Shown: positions 1-9,294, counted from the first letter of the stretch. The stretch is 64,000 nt of DNA from Humidesulfovibrio sp. (GCF_030689645.1 NZ_JAUYFU010000006.1:1-64000), one strand, 5' to 3'. The notes: generated by a model not told the origin, from the letters alone. Made by a program: numbers and translations.

Positions 1-675
1 CTTGCGGGCCAGCCCCAGCACCTGCCGGGTATCCTTGATGAAGTTGAACCCGATGGCCACGCCCGGATTGCCGGGCTGGGCCTTGGGCAGGAACAGGCTG
101 GCGGCAAAGCCCAGCACGGCGAGACTGATCAGCAGCGTGCAGATGGTGGCGATGCCGCCGCTCTGCAACACCAGCACGCCGCCAGTGATGGTTCCCAGCA
201 GGATTGCGAGGAAGGTGCCGCCTTCGACGAGGGCGTTGCCGTCCACCAATTCGTCTTCGGCCAGCTGCTCGGGCAGGATGGCGTATTTCAAGGGGCCGAA
301 GAAGGCCGCATGGACGCCCAGCAGGAACAAGACCGCCAGCATGCCGGGAATGCTCGGGATGAGAAGCGCCCAGGCGCCCAGGGCGACGATCAAGATCTCC
401 GCACCTTTGATCAGGCGGATGAGCCCAGATTTTTCGTAGCGGTCGGCAATCAGGCCCGCAGTGGCCGAGAACAGGAAAAAGGGCAGGATGAACAGCCCGG
501 CGGCGAGGCTGACAAGCACCTGGGGGGCTATGGAGGACTGCCCGCCAAGACGGTAGATGATCAGGATGGCGATGGCGTTTTTGAAGACGTTGTCGTTGGC
601 GGCCCCCAGAAACTGGCTGATGAACAGCGGCCAGAAACGACGCTTGAAGAGCACAGATGTAAGACCAGCCGTCAT
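1..675 (-). CDS. MFS transporter, LplT/Aas-like (C-terminal part cut off)
   Basis: This minus-strand frame is open from an ATG at 675 to the window edge, so the ORF track missed it; 225 N-terminal residues are visible. A good ribosome site (GGGGGAGA) sits just upstream of the ATG. The protein is strongly hydrophobic with several membrane helices. It carries QFLGAANDNVFKNA near residue 20, close to the 'FLGAxNDNxFK' start of LplT and of the MFS half of Aas-type lysophospholipid transporter/acyltransferase proteins. A lysophospholipid flippase role is therefore a reasonable family-level inference, but substrate cannot be read here. The plus-strand ORFs over this interval are shadows. Confidence 0.8.
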   Translation of the reverse strand, partial: MTAGLTSVLFKRRFWPLFISQFLGAANDNVFKNAIAILIIYRLGGQSSIAPQVLVSLAAGLFILPFFLFSATAGLIADRYEKSGLIRLIKGAEILIVALGAWALLIPSIPGMLAVLFLLGVHAAFFGPLKYAILPEQLAEDELVDGNALVEGGTFLAILLGTITGGVLVLQSGGIATICTLLISLAVLGFAASLFLPKAQPGNPGVAIGFNFIKDTRQVLGLARK

Positions 676-846
676 GTTTCTCCCCCCTGGCGGAACGGGT
701 GGATATTGGCACGGGAACGCTGTTCCTGCAATGCCTTGATCAGCCGCAAGCAGGCCCTGCGCGCCCGCCAAGCCAGGCGAAGCGTTTGCGCCCTGCGCGC
801 CTGCCCCCCCTTATCTGAAGCTTTTCAAGAAAAGCGCAGGACCGCC

Positions 847-873
847 TAAAGTTTTCTTCAGGGAGGCCGATGA
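847..873 (+). promoter_or_regulatory. Sigma-28 (FliA)-type promoter for flagellin
   Basis: TAAAGTTT, an 11-base gap, then GCCGATGA matches the flagellar sigma-28 consensus (TAAAGTTT-N11-GCCGATAA) at all but one position. It lies about 100 bases before the flagellin start, giving a leader of roughly 95 bases. The leader contains two GGA motifs (CAAGGATGC and CAAGGAGGA, the second overlapping the ribosome site), compatible with CsrA control, which is an inference. Confidence 0.8.
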
Positions 874-974
874 GGTGAGCGTAACAACAATCGGATTGGC
901 CCCGCAGGTGATGTCGCCTGATGAGGACCACCGAATGGCAAGGATGCAAAAATACTTTCAAGGAGGAATTGGGT

Positions 975-1868
975 ATGTCGCTCACCTTTAACCACAACAT
1001 GATGGCCATGAATACCGCCCGCAACCTGTCGAATTCGTATTCGGCCCTGGCCACCTCGACCCAGCGTTTGTCTTCGGGTCTGCGCGTGAACACCGCAGCC
1101 GACGACGCCGCCGGTCTGGCCGTCCGCGAAATCATGCGCGCGGAAATCAAGAGCTTGCAGCAGGGCATCCGCAACGCCAATGACTCCATCTCGATGATCC
1201 AGACCGCTGACGGCGCGCTCGGCGTCATCGACGAGAAGCTCATCCGCATGAAGGAACTGGCCATGCAGGCCTCCACCGGCACCTATTCTTCGGACCAGCG
1301 CCTGATCATCGACTCGGAGTACCAGGCCATGGCTTCGGAAATTACCCGAATCGCCAACTCCACGGACTTCAACGGCATCCACCTGCTGAACGGAAACCTC
1401 TCCGGCACCAGCACCAGCCACAACGGCGCCGGCATCACGGCCACCGGTCCGCTGAAGGTCCACTTCGGCACTGGCAATGACTCCGCCGAGGACTACTACT
1501 ACGTGTCCATCAACAACTCCACGGCCTCGGCCCTGGGTGTTGGCGCGGGCACCGCAAGCACCAACGGCAAGTCCATCTCCACCCAGGAGCTGGCGCAGAA
1601 GGCTCTCGACTCCTTGAACGACGCCATCGTGTCCAAGGACAAGATCCGCGCCAACCTGGGCGCTCTCCAGAACCGTCTGGAGAACACCATCACCAACCTG
1701 TCCATCCAGTCTGAGAACACCTCTGCGGCAGAGTCCCAGATCTCGGACGTGGACGTGGCCACGGAAATGACGGAGTTCACGCGCCAGCAGATCAAGGTGC
1801 AGAGCGCAGTGGCCATGCTGTCCCAGGCCAACAACCTCGGCAAGCTCGCCCTGCAGCTCCTCGGCTAA
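975..1868 (+). CDS. fliC: Flagellin (filament protein)
   Basis: Structural subunit of the flagellar filament, exported through the flagellar type III system. The 297-residue product has the conserved D0/D1 N-terminus (SLTFNHNMMAMNTARN, then LSSGLRVNTAADDAAGLA) and the conserved C-terminus ending NNLGKLALQLLG, with a short variable middle. The track starts at 921, but the ATG at 975 has AGGAGG eight bases upstream and gives the normal flagellin N-terminus. It is followed by its own terminator and then fliD and fliS on the same strand, a filament-assembly cluster. Control is probably by sigma-28. Confidence 0.95.
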   Translation: MSLTFNHNMMAMNTARNLSNSYSALATSTQRLSSGLRVNTAADDAAGLAVREIMRAEIKSLQQGIRNANDSISMIQTADGALGVIDEKLIRMKELAMQASTGTYSSDQRLIIDSEYQAMASEITRIANSTDFNGIHLLNGNLSGTSTSHNGAGITATGPLKVHFGTGNDSAEDYYYVSINNSTASALGVGAGTASTNGKSISTQELAQKALDSLNDAIVSKDKIRANLGALQNRLENTITNLSIQSENTSAAESQISDVDVATEMTEFTRQQIKVQSAVAMLSQANNLGKLALQLLG

Positions 1869-1922
1869 TAGGCTGGAGGTCTGTGGACGAGGGCAGCCGC
1901 GCCACAGCAGGAAAGATGCAAC

Positions 1923-1949
1923 AAGGGGCCGCCGCAAGGCGGCCCCTTT
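1923..1949 (+). terminator. Rho-independent terminator after flagellin
   Basis: AAGGGGCCGCC-GCAA-GGCGGCCCCTTT forms a perfect 11-bp stem with a GCAA tetraloop, about 55 bases past the flagellin stop. The T run is short. It separates flagellin from the sigma-54-driven fliD. Confidence 0.85.
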
Positions 1950-1954
1950 CGTTC

Positions 1955-1970
1955 TGGCACCAGCCTTGCA
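1955..1970 (+). promoter_or_regulatory. Sigma-54-type promoter for fliD
   Basis: TGGCAC-N5-TTGCA gives GG and GC dinucleotides exactly ten bases apart, the -24/-12 pattern of RpoN promoters. It lies directly after the flagellin terminator and about 57 bases before the fliD GTG start. Confidence 0.75.
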
Positions 1971-2026
1971 CAATCATGGTGGAATAATAGTATCCGGCAC
2001 GTTTTTCCCTTGAAGGGGGGGCTCCC

Positions 2027-3745
2027 GTGACGACATCCACCGGCACCACAACAGGCGCAACGGCTTTTACTTCTGGCAGCATCAATGTCAGCGGTCTGGG
2101 CAACGGCACGGACTTTAATTCGCTCATCGACGGCCTCATCAAGGCAGAAAGCGTCACCAAGAACCAGATGACCAACTGGAAGGCCAGTTGGCAGCTTAAG
2201 GTTGAGGGGTTCCAATATCTCAACACGAAGCTCCTGGCCCTTAAGACCACCCTTGGCGGCATGGACACCGTGAACGAATTTCTTACCAAGACTGTGACCA
2301 GCTCTTCGGAGTCCAGCGTTTCGGCGACCGCGAACAGCGACGCCATCATCGGCAGCCATAGCGTTGTTGTGGGGCAGTTGGCGCAGAACGACATTCTCAC
2401 TACAGCCTCCGGAGTAAGCGGGCTGAGCAGCGTTGTCACCAGCGCGGTCACAAACCTGACCTTCAGCTATGCTGGGCAGAGCTACACCATAAGCAACATC
2501 GGCGCCGGAAGCTCCCTCACCGGTTTGGTGAACAGCATCAACAACAATGCTGTTACAAAGGACAAGGTCCGGGCGACCACCATCTACGACGGCACCTCGT
2601 ACCATCTGCAACTGTATGGCATGGATCAGGGCGCTGGGAACCAGGTGGTCATCTCCAACACCGGGTCTTTGGTGTTCGGCGCCGCAAGCTTCCAGAACAC
2701 TCAGAATGCCCAGAGTTCAATGGTCAAGGTGGATGGCTACCCAGTGGGCAGCGCAAACTGGATTTCTCGGAATACGAATTCCGTTTCGGACGTCATTCCC
2801 GGGGTCTCCTTGACCTTGAAGCAGGCCAACTCCAACGCCAGCATCCAAATCGGCATCACCACGGACACAGATTCCATCAAGACCAACATCAAAAAATTTG
2901 TCAGCGCAGTGAATGATGTGCGCAACACCATAAACTCATTGACCAAGGTTAGTAATAGTTCCGGCGATGCCAAGGGGTCGCTGCTTACTGGCAACTATGG
3001 CGTGCAGATCATCAGCACGCAGTTGAAGGACGTCGTCACGGATCTGGGCTTGGGCTTCACCATGTTCAATTCCAGCACCGGGCAGGGGGACTATTATTCC
3101 GCCTTGTCGCAGCTGGGCATCACCACCGATGCAGACCAAGGCTCCAGCACATACGGCAAGCTCATTCTTGATGAAGCGAAGCTGGACGAAGCCCTGGCCA
3201 AGGACTCCGACGGAGTGTCCAAGCTCTTCGCCGCAGACTATGACGGCGAAAGCGATTCAGCGGACTTCTCCTACCTTGGCCTCATCAAGGGCAGGACCAA
3301 GGCTGGTTCATATGACGTCAAGATAATCACCAGCGCAGCCGGCATCTCAAGCGCCACCATCGGCGGAGTTCCGGCCGGCATCGATGGCTGGAAGGTCACG
3401 GCGCTCACCGGCAACGCGGCCGGTCTTGTGGTCCAGTTGGACAACCACGCAGCCAACTCCACCTACACGGGGAAGGTGGACGTCAAGCTCGGCAAGAACG
3501 GAGAGATGGTCGAAAAGCTAGCAGAATTGACGAACAGCACCAGCGGGCCATTGTCGATTCTTAAGGAGAACTACGGCGACATCATGAGAGGCATCGACGA
3601 CAAGATTGCCCGTGAAGAGAGGCGCCTGGTCAATCTCAAGGACACGCTGAAGGCGAAGTATGCGCGCCTGGACAAGCTTTTGAACACCCTGACAAACACG
3701 CAGAGCCAGCTCTCAAATACCATTACGCAGCTTATGAAGAGCTAG
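2027..3745 (+). CDS. fliD: Flagellar hook-associated protein 2 (filament cap)
   Basis: FliD caps the growing filament and helps flagellin fold into place. The 572-residue product has the FliD N-terminal signature (INVSGLGNGTDFNSLIDGLI near residue 23), a Ser/Thr/Asn-rich secreted-protein composition, and a C-terminal helical FliD segment running through TLKAKYARLDKLLNTLTNTQ with the terminal QLSNTITQL. The start is a GTG with a G-rich ribosome site. It lies between flagellin and fliS, the usual order for filament assembly genes. Confidence 0.95.
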   Translation: MTTSTGTTTGATAFTSGSINVSGLGNGTDFNSLIDGLIKAESVTKNQMTNWKASWQLKVEGFQYLNTKLLALKTTLGGMDTVNEFLTKTVTSSSESSVSATANSDAIIGSHSVVVGQLAQNDILTTASGVSGLSSVVTSAVTNLTFSYAGQSYTISNIGAGSSLTGLVNSINNNAVTKDKVRATTIYDGTSYHLQLYGMDQGAGNQVVISNTGSLVFGAASFQNTQNAQSSMVKVDGYPVGSANWISRNTNSVSDVIPGVSLTLKQANSNASIQIGITTDTDSIKTNIKKFVSAVNDVRNTINSLTKVSNSSGDAKGSLLTGNYGVQIISTQLKDVVTDLGLGFTMFNSSTGQGDYYSALSQLGITTDADQGSSTYGKLILDEAKLDEALAKDSDGVSKLFAADYDGESDSADFSYLGLIKGRTKAGSYDVKIITSAAGISSATIGGVPAGIDGWKVTALTGNAAGLVVQLDNHAANSTYTGKVDVKLGKNGEMVEKLAELTNSTSGPLSILKENYGDIMRGIDDKIAREERRLVNLKDTLKAKYARLDKLLNTLTNTQSQLSNTITQLMKS

Positions 3746-3765
3746 GCGCGGGCGACGAGGACAAC

Positions 3766-4350
3766 ATGCTCAAGGCAGCGAAAGCCTATCTGGTCACACA
3801 GGTTTCCACCTCCTCCCAGGGAGATCTCTTGCTCATGCTCTACGATACGGCCATCAAGCACCTGCACCAGGCCATCGAGAAGATGCGCGCGGGCGATGTG
3901 GCCGGAAAGGGCATCCTCATCTCCAAGGCCATCAACATCGTGAGCGAGTTGCAGGAGAGTCTGAACAAGGATCGCGGTGGGGATATATCCAAGAATCTGT
4001 TTCAGCTGTACTTTTTTTGCAACACCAGGTTGCTGACGGCCAATCTGAAGATGAAGCCGGAAATGGTCGAGGAAGTCATCGCCATCCTCTCCGGGCTGCG
4101 GCAGGCCTTTGCCCAGATCATGCCCTCGGTGGACGGAGTTGCTTCGCTGACGCAGCAGGGGGTGACCTCAGAGGCTTCTTCTCCGCCGCCACCGGCAGTT
4201 GCGGCCATGCCGGCACCGGGCGCTGAGGGCGACGCCTCGCCTGTGGCAGGAGCCGAGACGCAAGCCGCGCCAGCGCCGGAGCCCGTAATGACCGCCCCGG
4301 TGAACCCGGCGCGTTTTCGCGCCGCCAACGCGTACGCCACCAGCCGCTAG
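3766..4350 (+). CDS. fliS: Flagellin export chaperone FliS with Ala/Pro-rich tail
   Basis: FliS binds the flagellin C-terminus in the cytoplasm and prevents early polymerisation. Residues 1-125 show the helical FliS domain, including VSTSSQGDLLLMLYDTAIKH near residue 12 and an internal SKNLFQLYFFCN segment. The protein is 194 residues, longer than the typical 120-140. The extra 60-70 residues are an Ala/Pro-rich low-complexity tail with no recognisable fold. It starts 20 bases after fliD and is probably cotranscribed with it. Confidence 0.92.
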   Translation: MLKAAKAYLVTQVSTSSQGDLLLMLYDTAIKHLHQAIEKMRAGDVAGKGILISKAINIVSELQESLNKDRGGDISKNLFQLYFFCNTRLLTANLKMKPEMVEEVIAILSGLRQAFAQIMPSVDGVASLTQQGVTSEASSPPPPAVAAMPAPGAEGDASPVAGAETQAAPAPEPVMTAPVNPARFRAANAYATSR

Positions 4351-4370
4351 CAATCTTGCAGCCAAAGTTC

Positions 4371-4417
4371 GCGCGTAAAAAAGCCCTCGGACCAGCGCCG
4401 AGGGCTTTTTTACGCGC
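4371..4417. terminator. Bidirectional terminator between fliS and rnj
   Basis: GCGCGTAAAAAAGCCCTCGG, a short loop, then the complement ending in TTTTTTACGCGC. The stem carries A and T runs on its two sides, so it can stop transcription from fliS and from the convergent RNase J gene. Confidence 0.9.
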
Positions 4418-4437
4418 GGCGGAAAGCTCCGCCGAAC

Positions 4438-6090
4438 TTACACTGCAATGATCAGCGGCACCACAACGGGGTCGCGCTCAAGCACCCGGCGGAAGAACCT
4501 TCTGAGGGAACCGCGGACGCGCTCCTTCAGGCGCTTCAGGTTGGCCGCGCCCACGTCTTCAAACTCCTCCAGCACAACGCACTTGGCGTCTTCCAGGAGG
4601 TGGGCGTACTGCTGCTCAAAGATGAAGCCCTTGGACACGATGTCCGGGCCAAGGGTGATCTCGCCGGTGTCCTGATCCACCACCAGGAGCACCACCACCA
4701 TGCCCTCGCCAGCCAGCAGCTGGCGTTCCTTGAGCACGCTTTGGCCAACGTCGCCCACGCCCTTGCCGTCCACCAGGATGCGGTCGGCGGGCACGGCCTC
4801 CTCCAGGCGGATGCCCTGGGCCAGCAAGGTGATGGGCTGACCGTCCTCAAGCACCAGGGCGCGCTCCGGGGCCACGCCGCATTCCACAGCCAGGCGGGAG
4901 TGCTTCACAAGGTGGCGGTATTCGCCGTGGATGGGAACGAAGTATTTGGGCCGCACGGTTTCGAGCATGATCCGCAGCTCCTCGCGGTGGGCGTGGCCCG
5001 AAGCGTGGATGGCCTGGACTTTTTCGTAGAGCACCTCGGCCCCCAGCTTGTACAGCCGATTGATGACCTTGGTGATGGCCAGCACGTTGCCTGGAATGAA
5101 GCGCGAGGACAAAAGGACCAGATCGCCTTTTTTCACGCGCACGCTGCGGTGCTCATCAAGGGACATGCGCGAGAGGGCGGCCAGGGGCTCGCCCTGGCTT
5201 CCGGTGACCAGGAGCACCACCTCCTCGTCGCGCAGGGAGCCGATCTCCTCCACCTCCACCAGCGTGCCGCCGGGGATGCGCAGGTAGCCGAGCTCGCGCG
5301 CCAGATCGATGTTGCGCGACAGGCTGCGGCCGGAGATGGCGACCTTGCGGCCGCAGGCCGCCGCCAGGTCGATGATTTCCTGCAGGCGCTGGATGTGGCT
5401 GGAGAAGAGCGTGACGATGATGCGGCCTCGGGCCTTGTCGAAAATCTCGCGCAGGGAGGCCTTGATCTCGCGCTCCGTGAGGGCGAAGCCGTCGCGCTCC
5501 ACGTTGGTGGAGTCGCTCATGAGCAGCTTCACGCCGGGTTCGGAGAAGCGGCGGATGGCCTCGATGTCCGTTGCGTGGCCGTCGAGCGGGTTGCGGTCGA
5601 TCTTGAAGTCGCCGGTGTGGATGATGCGGCCCGCCGGGGTCTCGATGCCCAGGGCGTATCCTTTGATGATGGAGTGGCAGACCGGGAAGAAATTGAAGGC
5701 AAAGGGGCCGATCTCCACGCGGTCGCCCGCCTTCACCGGACGCAGGTCAGCCTCGATGCAGCGCTCGTTCAGCTTGGCCGCAACGAGGGCCAGGGTGAAG
5801 TCCGAGCCGTACACAGGCACGTTCACATGGGGAAGAAGCCAGGGCAAGGCGCCTATGTGGTCTTCGTGCCCATGGGTGAGAACGATGGCTTTGAGTTTGT
5901 GGCGCTCCTCCATGATGTGATCGAAGCGGGGAATCACCACGTCCACGCCGAAGAGGTAGTCCTCGGGGAACATGAGTCCGCAGTCCACCAGCACTGTGGC
6001 GTCGTGGGCGCGCAGGGCCATGCAGTTCAGCCCGATTTCGCCCAGGCCCCCCATGGGGTGGATGGTAAGTTCGCCGGGGGCGATAGTCAT
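4438..6090 (-). CDS. rnj: Ribonuclease J (metallo-beta-lactamase/beta-CASP)
   Basis: RNase J is a zinc-dependent RNA exo/endonuclease for mRNA decay and rRNA processing. The 550-residue product begins with the family hallmark GGLGEIGLNCMAL near residue 14. It holds the metal-binding motif THGHEDHIGALP near residue 73, the conserved TGDFKID segment and a beta-CASP region with SRFIPGN and HASGHAH. Length is normal for the family. It starts one base downstream of the end of the acyltransferase gene on the same strand, so the two are probably cotranscribed. Confidence 0.95.
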   Translation of the reverse strand: MTIAPGELTIHPMGGLGEIGLNCMALRAHDATVLVDCGLMFPEDYLFGVDVVIPRFDHIMEERHKLKAIVLTHGHEDHIGALPWLLPHVNVPVYGSDFTLALVAAKLNERCIEADLRPVKAGDRVEIGPFAFNFFPVCHSIIKGYALGIETPAGRIIHTGDFKIDRNPLDGHATDIEAIRRFSEPGVKLLMSDSTNVERDGFALTEREIKASLREIFDKARGRIIVTLFSSHIQRLQEIIDLAAACGRKVAISGRSLSRNIDLARELGYLRIPGGTLVEVEEIGSLRDEEVVLLVTGSQGEPLAALSRMSLDEHRSVRVKKGDLVLLSSRFIPGNVLAITKVINRLYKLGAEVLYEKVQAIHASGHAHREELRIMLETVRPKYFVPIHGEYRHLVKHSRLAVECGVAPERALVLEDGQPITLLAQGIRLEEAVPADRILVDGKGVGDVGQSVLKERQLLAGEGMVVVLLVVDQDTGEITLGPDIVSKGFIFEQQYAHLLEDAKCVVLEEFEDVGAANLKRLKERVRGSLRRFFRRVLERDPVVVPLIIAV

Positions 6091-6091
6091 G

Positions 6092-6811
6092 TCAGCTCCT
6101 CAAGAGTTCCTGATAGGCCGCGTTCATCTGGGCGTACATGTCGTCCTTGAACTGCTCGCGTTCCTTCAGGGTATATTTGGCCGGGTCCACCGGGGGCAGG
6201 GCCTTCAGGCGGACAGGCTGGTCCGGGTTGAATAGAAATGATTTCTTGGGCAGAAGCTTGCCTGTGCCCTCCATGACCAGCGGGGCCACGGGCAGGCCGC
6301 ACTTGAGGGCCAGCACCATGCCGCCGACCTTGAAGTCCAGCAGCTTGTCGATGTTTGGGTTGCGCGTGCCCTCGGGGAAGATGAGGGGCGAAATGCCGCC
6401 TTTTGCGGCGGCCACGGCTTCATCCACGCTTTTCATAGCCGCGCGGCGGTTCTCGCGGTTGATTGAAATGTGGCCAGCGTTGCCCAGCGCCTTGCCGTAC
6501 ACCGGGATGCTGAACAGGCTCTCCTTGGCCACGAAGCGCATGTGGTAGTTCCAGAGCACGTCAAAAAGAATCGGAATGTCAAACAAGCTCTGGTGGTTGC
6601 ACATGAAGACGTAGTGCCCCTTGGGGTCCAGGGCGGAAAGGTCGGCCTCCACCTTGATACCCGCCATGCGGAGCATCATGCGGCCATAGGTTTTGCCCGG
6701 CAGGTCGCGCTCGTCGGGCGTGGCCTTTTCCTGGTCCAGCAGCAGCTGCTTTACGCTGTAGTAGAGCGTGGCGGGTACGAGGGTGGCGAAGAAGCGTAGA
6801 ACTCGAAGCAT
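6092..6811 (-). CDS. plsC: 1-acyl-sn-glycerol-3-phosphate acyltransferase
   Basis: Transfers an acyl chain to lysophosphatidic acid to make phosphatidic acid at the inner membrane. Motif I NHQSLFD (HX4D catalytic pair) lies near residue 72 and motif III FPEGTR near residue 145, with a hydrophobic N-terminus. The length (239 residues) is typical of PlsC. Its stop lies two bases before the rnj start. The partial LplT-like gene at the window start is also lipid-linked but not in the same operon. Confidence 0.93.
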   Translation of the reverse strand: MLRVLRFFATLVPATLYYSVKQLLLDQEKATPDERDLPGKTYGRMMLRMAGIKVEADLSALDPKGHYVFMCNHQSLFDIPILFDVLWNYHMRFVAKESLFSIPVYGKALGNAGHISINRENRRAAMKSVDEAVAAAKGGISPLIFPEGTRNPNIDKLLDFKVGGMVLALKCGLPVAPLVMEGTGKLLPKKSFLFNPDQPVRLKALPPVDPAKYTLKEREQFKDDMYAQMNAAYQELLRS

Positions 6812-6914
6812 GATCCGTTCCTGTTGGAGATTATTTCCCTGTCACTACTTGAAATGTTCTTGAGGCACAAGCGTTGCGGGCCGAGGTGGCGTTTTGCTCC
6901 GGCTTTGTGACATT

Positions 6915-6950
6915 AAAAATTAAGGGCGGCGGAGCAAACCCCCGCCGCCC
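6915..6950 (-). terminator. Terminator of the EF-G-like gene
   Basis: On the minus strand GGGCGGCGG and CCGCCGCCC form a 9-bp stem followed by TTAATTTTTA, about 25 bases past the stop at 6975. Confidence 0.85.
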
Positions 6951-6974
6951 TGAAGGCTGGTGAGATTGGGGAGG

Positions 6975-9047
6975 CTATTCCTCTTCGGCCTGCTCGCGCT
7001 TGTTTTCCTCAATGACCTTGGCCGCTATGGGCGGCGGGCATTCCTCGTAGTGGGAGAACTCCATGGTGAAGGTGCCCTGACCAGCGGTCATGGAGCGCAG
7101 GTCGGGCGCGTATTTCAGCACCTCGCTCATGGGCACGTGGGCCTTGATTTCGGTAACGCCGCCCTGGGACTCCGAGCCCAGCACCTTTCCGCGGCGGCTG
7201 GACAGGTCGCCGATGACGTCGCCCATGTAGGAGTCGGGCACGGCCACGGTGACGGTCATGATGGGCTCGAGCAGGATCATCTTGGCCTTTTCGCAGGCCC
7301 GCTTAAAGGCGATGGAGCCCGCGATCTTGAAGGCCATTTCCGACGAGTCCACGTTGTGGAAGCTGCCGTCGTAGAGCGTCACCTTGAAGTCGATGACCGG
7401 AAAGCCAGCCAGCACGCCGCGCGCGGCGGATTCCTGCACGCCTTTGTCCACGGCGGGAATGTACTGCCGGGGAATGGAGCCGCCCACGATGGCGTCGACA
7501 TACTCGTAGCCCGCGCCCTTGGGCTGGGGCTCCAGGTGGATCCAGCAGTCGCCGAACTGGCCGCGTCCGCCGGTCTGCTTCTTGTGGCGGCCCTGAACGT
7601 CGCGGGCTGCGGTCTTGAAGGTCTCGCGGTAGGGCACCTTGGGCGTCTTCAGGATGATGTCCACCTTGTAGCGCCGCTTGGCCTTTTCCACGCTGATTTC
7701 GATATGGTTCTGACCCATGCCCGAGAGCAGGGTGTCCGCCGTCTCCTCGTCGCGCCCAAGCTTGAGGGTGATGTCCTCGTCCAGCAGCTTGGCCATGGCC
7801 TGGTAGACCTTGTCCTCATCGCCCTTTTCCTTGGGGGCAAGGGCGTAGGTGATGAGGGTGGGGGCCAGCTTGGGCTTGGCCAGCACAAAGGGAGCCTTGT
7901 CCGAGGACAGGCTGTCGCCGGTGTTGGTGTCCTTCAACTTCGCCAGGGTGACGATGGAGCCGGGGCCGAGGGGCGTTTTGCAGGGAGTCTGCTCCTTGCC
8001 GGTGGTGAGCAGCAGGCCGCCCATGCGCTCTTGCTGGCCGGTGCGAGAGTTTACCAGGGTCATGTCGCCCGTGAGGGTGCCGGAGATGACGCGCATGACC
8101 GTGAGCTGCCCGGCGAAGGGGTCGGCCATGGTCTTGAACACGAAGCCGGCAACAGGCGCGGCCTCAGTGCTTTCGCGGGTGGAGCCGTCCTCGCCCTCCC
8201 AGTAGGGGTGGTCCAGGGGGCTGGGCAGAAAGGCCTGGATGGCGTCGAGCAGCTGGGGGCCGCCCATGTTGGCCAGGCCGCTGCCCACAAGCACGGGCAC
8301 CAGTTCGCAGGATTTCACGCCCGCCACCAGTGCGGTTCTCAGCTCATCAATGGAAAGATCGCCGGACTCCAGGTACTTCTCCATGAGCTCTTCATCGCTC
8401 TCCGCGATGTTCTCGATCATGGCCTCGCGCAGGGGGGTGGCTTCCGCAGCGATGTCTGCGGGCACCGGGCCGGCCTTGGCGCCGCCCTTGCCGTCGAACA
8501 TGAGCGCGGTGTTTTCCAGCTGGTCCACAACGCCCTTGAACTGTTCTTTTTCGCCGATTGGGTAATGCAGGAGCACGGGCTTGATGCCCAGGGAGTCCTT
8601 CAGGCCGTTGAAGGCCATCTGGAAGTCGGCGCGGTCGCGGTCCATTTTGTTGATGAAGACCATGGCGGGCAGCCCGGCCTTTTTGACTTCGCTCCAGGCC
8701 TTGCGGGTCAGGGGCTTCACGCCGTCCACGGCGTCGATGATGAAGATTACGGCGTCGGCGGCGGCCAGGGTGTAGGGCAGGTCGCCGTTGAAGTTGTTGT
8801 CGCCCGGGGTGTCGATGAGAAAATGCTGGTTCTTGTTCCACTTGAAGTTGGCGAAGCTTGGCTGAATAGAGCCCCGGCGCTTGATTTCCTCGGGTTCAAA
8901 ATCAAGGGCGGTGGTCCCGTCCTCAATCTTTCCCAGGCGACCCAGCACGCCGGCGTTGAACAGAAGCATTTCGGCGACAGAGGTTTTGCCGCTGCCGCCA
9001 TGACCCACAAACACATACGTCCGTTGAGACTTGAGCGCTTCCGACAT
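6975..9047 (-). CDS. fusA: Elongation factor G-like translational GTPase
   Basis: A 690-residue member of the EF-G family, acting on ribosomes with GTP. The G1 loop is GHGGSGKTS instead of the usual AHIDAGKTT, and the switch region reads RRGSIQPS rather than ERGITI. DTPGDNNF (G3) and NKMD (G4) are intact, and domain IV-V segments such as GGRGQFGD and SSRRGKVLG are present. These altered motifs fit the EF-G-like (FusA2/PRK12740-type) branch, so it may not be the main elongation factor, and it is not in a ribosomal-protein operon. The track start at 9110 is too early; the ATG at 9047 has GGAG upstream. Confidence 0.88.
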   Translation of the reverse strand: MSEALKSQRTYVFVGHGGSGKTSVAEMLLFNAGVLGRLGKIEDGTTALDFEPEEIKRRGSIQPSFANFKWNKNQHFLIDTPGDNNFNGDLPYTLAAADAVIFIIDAVDGVKPLTRKAWSEVKKAGLPAMVFINKMDRDRADFQMAFNGLKDSLGIKPVLLHYPIGEKEQFKGVVDQLENTALMFDGKGGAKAGPVPADIAAEATPLREAMIENIAESDEELMEKYLESGDLSIDELRTALVAGVKSCELVPVLVGSGLANMGGPQLLDAIQAFLPSPLDHPYWEGEDGSTRESTEAAPVAGFVFKTMADPFAGQLTVMRVISGTLTGDMTLVNSRTGQQERMGGLLLTTGKEQTPCKTPLGPGSIVTLAKLKDTNTGDSLSSDKAPFVLAKPKLAPTLITYALAPKEKGDEDKVYQAMAKLLDEDITLKLGRDEETADTLLSGMGQNHIEISVEKAKRRYKVDIILKTPKVPYRETFKTAARDVQGRHKKQTGGRGQFGDCWIHLEPQPKGAGYEYVDAIVGGSIPRQYIPAVDKGVQESAARGVLAGFPVIDFKVTLYDGSFHNVDSSEMAFKIAGSIAFKRACEKAKMILLEPIMTVTVAVPDSYMGDVIGDLSSRRGKVLGSESQGGVTEIKAHVPMSEVLKYAPDLRSMTAGQGTFTMEFSHYEECPPPIAAKVIEENKREQAEEE

Positions 9048-9294
9048 CCCGTACTCCGTGTATCGAGTTTGTCCGCCGAAAACTTGGTCGGCGGGAAAAG
9101 ACGAACCCACCTGGAATTATCTATGCTTAGACGTATAGGGAGGAGGAAGCGAGAATGTCAAGGGCGGGAGACGGATGGAACGGAACGGGCTGCAATTTTG
9201 CGATATTTTGGAATGCGTCAAGCGAAGGTCGGAGCGCGACGCCGAAAGCTCGCGAGGGCGTTGTCAAGCTCCCTGCGCGGTCTGCCGGGAGGCT

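Noticed and set aside
2-849. Plus-strand ORFs of 145 and 179 residues at the window start
   Set aside because: They are shadows of the minus-strand MFS transporter, whose reading frame has the membrane-protein pattern, a ribosome site and family motifs.
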